This document shows, piece after piece, positions 61,772 to 64,000 of a stretch of DNA of 64,000 bases. The notes beneath the pieces were generated by a model. The model saw only the letters and a list, made by a program, of their open reading frames with translations, did no database searches and was not told the origin of the DNA. The DNA comes from Rotaria socialis. Its lineage: Eukaryota; Rotifera; Eurotatoria; Philodinida; Philodinidae. The stretch spans positions 124,001 to 188,000 of the forward strand of contig CAJNYU010000495.1 in the NCBI GenBank assembly GCA_905331475.1, given 5' to 3'. Positions within the stretch are counted from its first letter, which is position 1, and each line of letters starts with the position of its first letter. The position numbers and the translations under genes were made by a program.

Positions 61772-64000
61772 TCATAGTTGCTCAGGTGTCACCAATGGTG
61801 CTGAGCCTGATGCTCGACCAAGTAAAAATGTATATATATCAGCAAATGATGGTCGTTGTGTAGAGTCTCGTTGCCAGCATTCACACATCATATCATAAAT
61901 TTCTTTTGAACATAATTCTGGTTTTGATAATGAAACAAAAGTATTTACTGGCAGTGTTGGTATTGATTCTTGTGAGAACGTAGCAAATTGTTGTACAAGT
62001 TGTTCGTTGGTTAATGCATGATAAGGACGTTGACGTGCATATGTATAAAGTTCATAAAGTGTGACACCAAAAGACCAAACATCTGATTTAAGAGAAAATT
62101 GATTAAGAAATATCGATTCCCATGCAGACCATCGTAAAGCAATACGTGATTGTAAATGTCCAACTCGTGCATAATCATTTGCATATTCAGATTTAACCAT
62201 CGCTATATCTGTTATATGTAATTGATTATTTATTGATGAAACCAAACAATTTCTTGCTGCTAAATCTCGATGAACTATTTGATTTGATGATAAATATTTC
62301 ATTCCGGACGCAATTTGACATGCTAATGAAAGTAAAAAACTCGATGCTGAACAATTATCCATTGGTATAGATTGCTGACGAAGATATTGATATAAATCAA
62401 GGGAATGATATTCAAATACAGCTGCTGTTCGTTGATTATTTATGGTACCCAATAATGAAAATACATGAAAATCGTTGACGTTTGATAGTAATTCAATTTC
62501 TTTCCAAAATAATAATCTAAACAAGTTTATGCCGAATTAATACTTAGAATATTATTCAAAATTATTAGTTATCAAAGATTTTGCTATACAATAAAACGAA
62601 GTCTATAGATATGAATCTTGATCGTCATCAACAATTGAGATTCAATCAGACTATATAACTGAGAATTTTGTTCAGTAATTTCTTCTTCTCTCTAATCAAG
62701 TAGTCAGTAAATATGTCACAATTAGAAAGGCATTGGCAATGTTAAAATCGATCGGCACATTAGTCAAAATAATCCAATTCTAATCGTGTCTTAGGATTAC
62801 AGTCAATTGAAAACTTCTATCAGTTAACTTATTTACGATACATAGTAGCACTTTATTTTCTAATAAAATGATCAATTTTAATACTTAAAAAAACAGCAAC
62901 TTTGTTGATTTACAATCAACAGCAGTAGTTTTCTTTTGTGTTAATATCATTTCAATCAATCTTGAATTGATATTTATGCTAAGACTTTATTCGACTTCGT
63001 TTCTAATTTTGATATAATGAATACTAATTCTAATGTTGTTTTCTTTTCTATTTGATAGTGAAAATTTTAACGATTGACGTCACGCTGAAAAACTTACTTA
63101 TGTTTCTCTTCAACATTATCATTTAATGATTTAATAATAACATTTTGCTTTTCATTATCAACTAATTTCATTTCAGCTAAATGTATACTACCAAATAATC
63201 CATCACCAATTTTCTCTATGAAATTTATACTATCAGATTGAATTTCTTTTATCAATATTTGTTGATTATCAATAGTTGAATTTATTTTTATCATTAAACT
63301 ATTTCCACAAAGTGCTTCAATGGACGGAAATTCTTCTGTTGTTTGACAATATAAAATCATATTAGAATTTGATTTTATGGATGGTTGACGATGTTGCATT
63401 GTTAAATATTGTTGATGTAAACAACAATGTGTTGGAAGAGGTTTTAATGTTGGATAACGATTTATATTCGCTGGTCGTACTAATCGTGGACTACATGTAT
63501 ATGATGGAGTAGATGATAGTGGTGGTATATGTTTTCTATGAAGATTCATATGAGGACTATGAGCAAATGTCGAATAGAAATTAACATCTGGTACAGCATA
63601 ATCACGATCATCAACGGCACTTGTTACAGGAGCATTTAAATCATGAAATTCACGTATCGGTAATGTTGGATAAGTATAACATGAAGAATTATTGCATGGT
63701 TTTTCTGTTAATCTAAATAAATAAAAAGGAAAAGGAAACGGTTTTGATGGATTGATCAATAGAAAAGATTAAATTGATTTGTTCTTACTTTTGAAATTGA
63801 AGTTTTTTCTTTCGTCTTATAAGCCATACTAGTGAAACAAGTAACAATAGACCAACAGCTAATGATGCTCCAATAAAAAATGCTAATGATAATTCAGTCG
63901 TAATCATATTAGAGAAATGTGGTAATGAATGTGACTTTGTTGTTGCTTGTACGGATGCTGTTGGTTGTAAGACATCCCGATGACGTTTACGTATATCTGT
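61772..64000 (-). CDS. DDR: Discoidin-domain-receptor-like receptor tyrosine kinase, 3' part
   Basis: The gene runs off the window end. In transcript order: a membrane-spanning exon at 63.99-63.79 kb (LSLAFFIGASLAVGLLLLVSLVW then RRKKKLQFQK); a juxtamembrane and kinase N-lobe exon at about 63.71-63.10 kb (RDYAVPDVNFYS; Gly-loop IGDGLFGSIHLAEM; NVIIKSL with the ATP Lys); a 575-bp intron; and the kinase C-lobe at 62.52-61.77 kb. The C-lobe has VHRDLAARNCLV (intact catalytic loop), ITDIAMVKSEYANDYARV, RWSAWESIFLNQFSLKSDVW and a C-terminal helix. The YANDYARV stretch, WSAWESI, the ARQRPYHALTNEQLV insert and the long juxtamembrane region resemble DDR1/2, collagen-activated kinases. The DFG motif reads DIA. 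The extracellular discoidin domains are outside the window, so the family call is probable, not certain. Confidence 0.75.

Overview
The window is nuclear DNA from an animal. It is AT-rich, and most introns are 45-70 bp GT-AG introns, with a few of 0.3-1.5 kb. The gene set is metazoan: supervillin, centlein, polybromo-1, UQCC2, DSCC1, p22phox, an ASB-type ankyrin/SOCS protein and a discoidin-domain-receptor kinase. The compact introns, candidate trans-splice acceptors, an apparently lineage-specific rhodopsin-like GPCR relic and small hAT-like elements suggest a bdelloid rotifer, but this is inference. No ribosomal, tRNA or CRISPR features were found.

Layout. 2.25-12.7 kb (+): supervillin (SVIL), about 1,700 codons, ending in gelsolin-like repeats and a villin headpiece. 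13.5-14.0 kb: a repeat-like segment with a near-perfect 38-bp hairpin. 14.8-15.9 kb (+): a broken DNase I-like gene. 16.4-17 kb: copy A of a dispersed repeat. 18.2-23.3 kb (+): a coiled-coil gene matching centlein. 23.9-24.4 kb: a 448-bp hAT-type MITE with an 8-bp target duplication. 24.75-25.8 kb (-): ZFAND2-type AN1 zinc finger, divergent from an unrecognised single-TM protein at 26.2 kb (+). 28.3 kb: a second hAT-type MITE. 29.6-40.4 kb (-): polybromo-1. 43.7-44.0 kb: repeat copy B, abutting a damaged two-TM gene. 45.9-52.4 kb (+): UQCC2, a urease homologue and DSCC1 in a tight tandem. 53.8-54.7 kb (+): a GPCR pseudogene. 55.5-57.2 kb (-): p22phox downstream of an ankyrin/SOCS gene. 59.8 kb: repeat copy C. 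61.8 kb to the end (-): the 3' part of a DDR-like receptor tyrosine kinase.

The main discovery candidate is the urease homologue at 46.3-49.8 kb. It keeps the full gamma-beta-alpha fold, an open reading frame across about 15 exons and conserved splice sites. Yet every nickel-binding residue (both His of the HxH motif, the carbamylated Lys, its neighbouring His, two further His and the Asp) is replaced, and the active-site flap is deleted. It appears to be a maintained pseudo-enzyme rather than a decaying pseudogene. It sits between UQCC2 and DSCC1 with 62- and 197-bp spacers. Each spacer ends in a pyrimidine-rich AG acceptor a few bases before the next ATG, as expected for an operon resolved by spliced-leader trans-splicing.

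Other noteworthy points are a DFG-to-DIA change in the DDR-like kinase, an early in-frame stop in the ASB gene, and a CpG-rich island inside a polybromo intron. All gene models were built by eye from reading frame, splice-site phase and remembered family motifs; no alignments were run.
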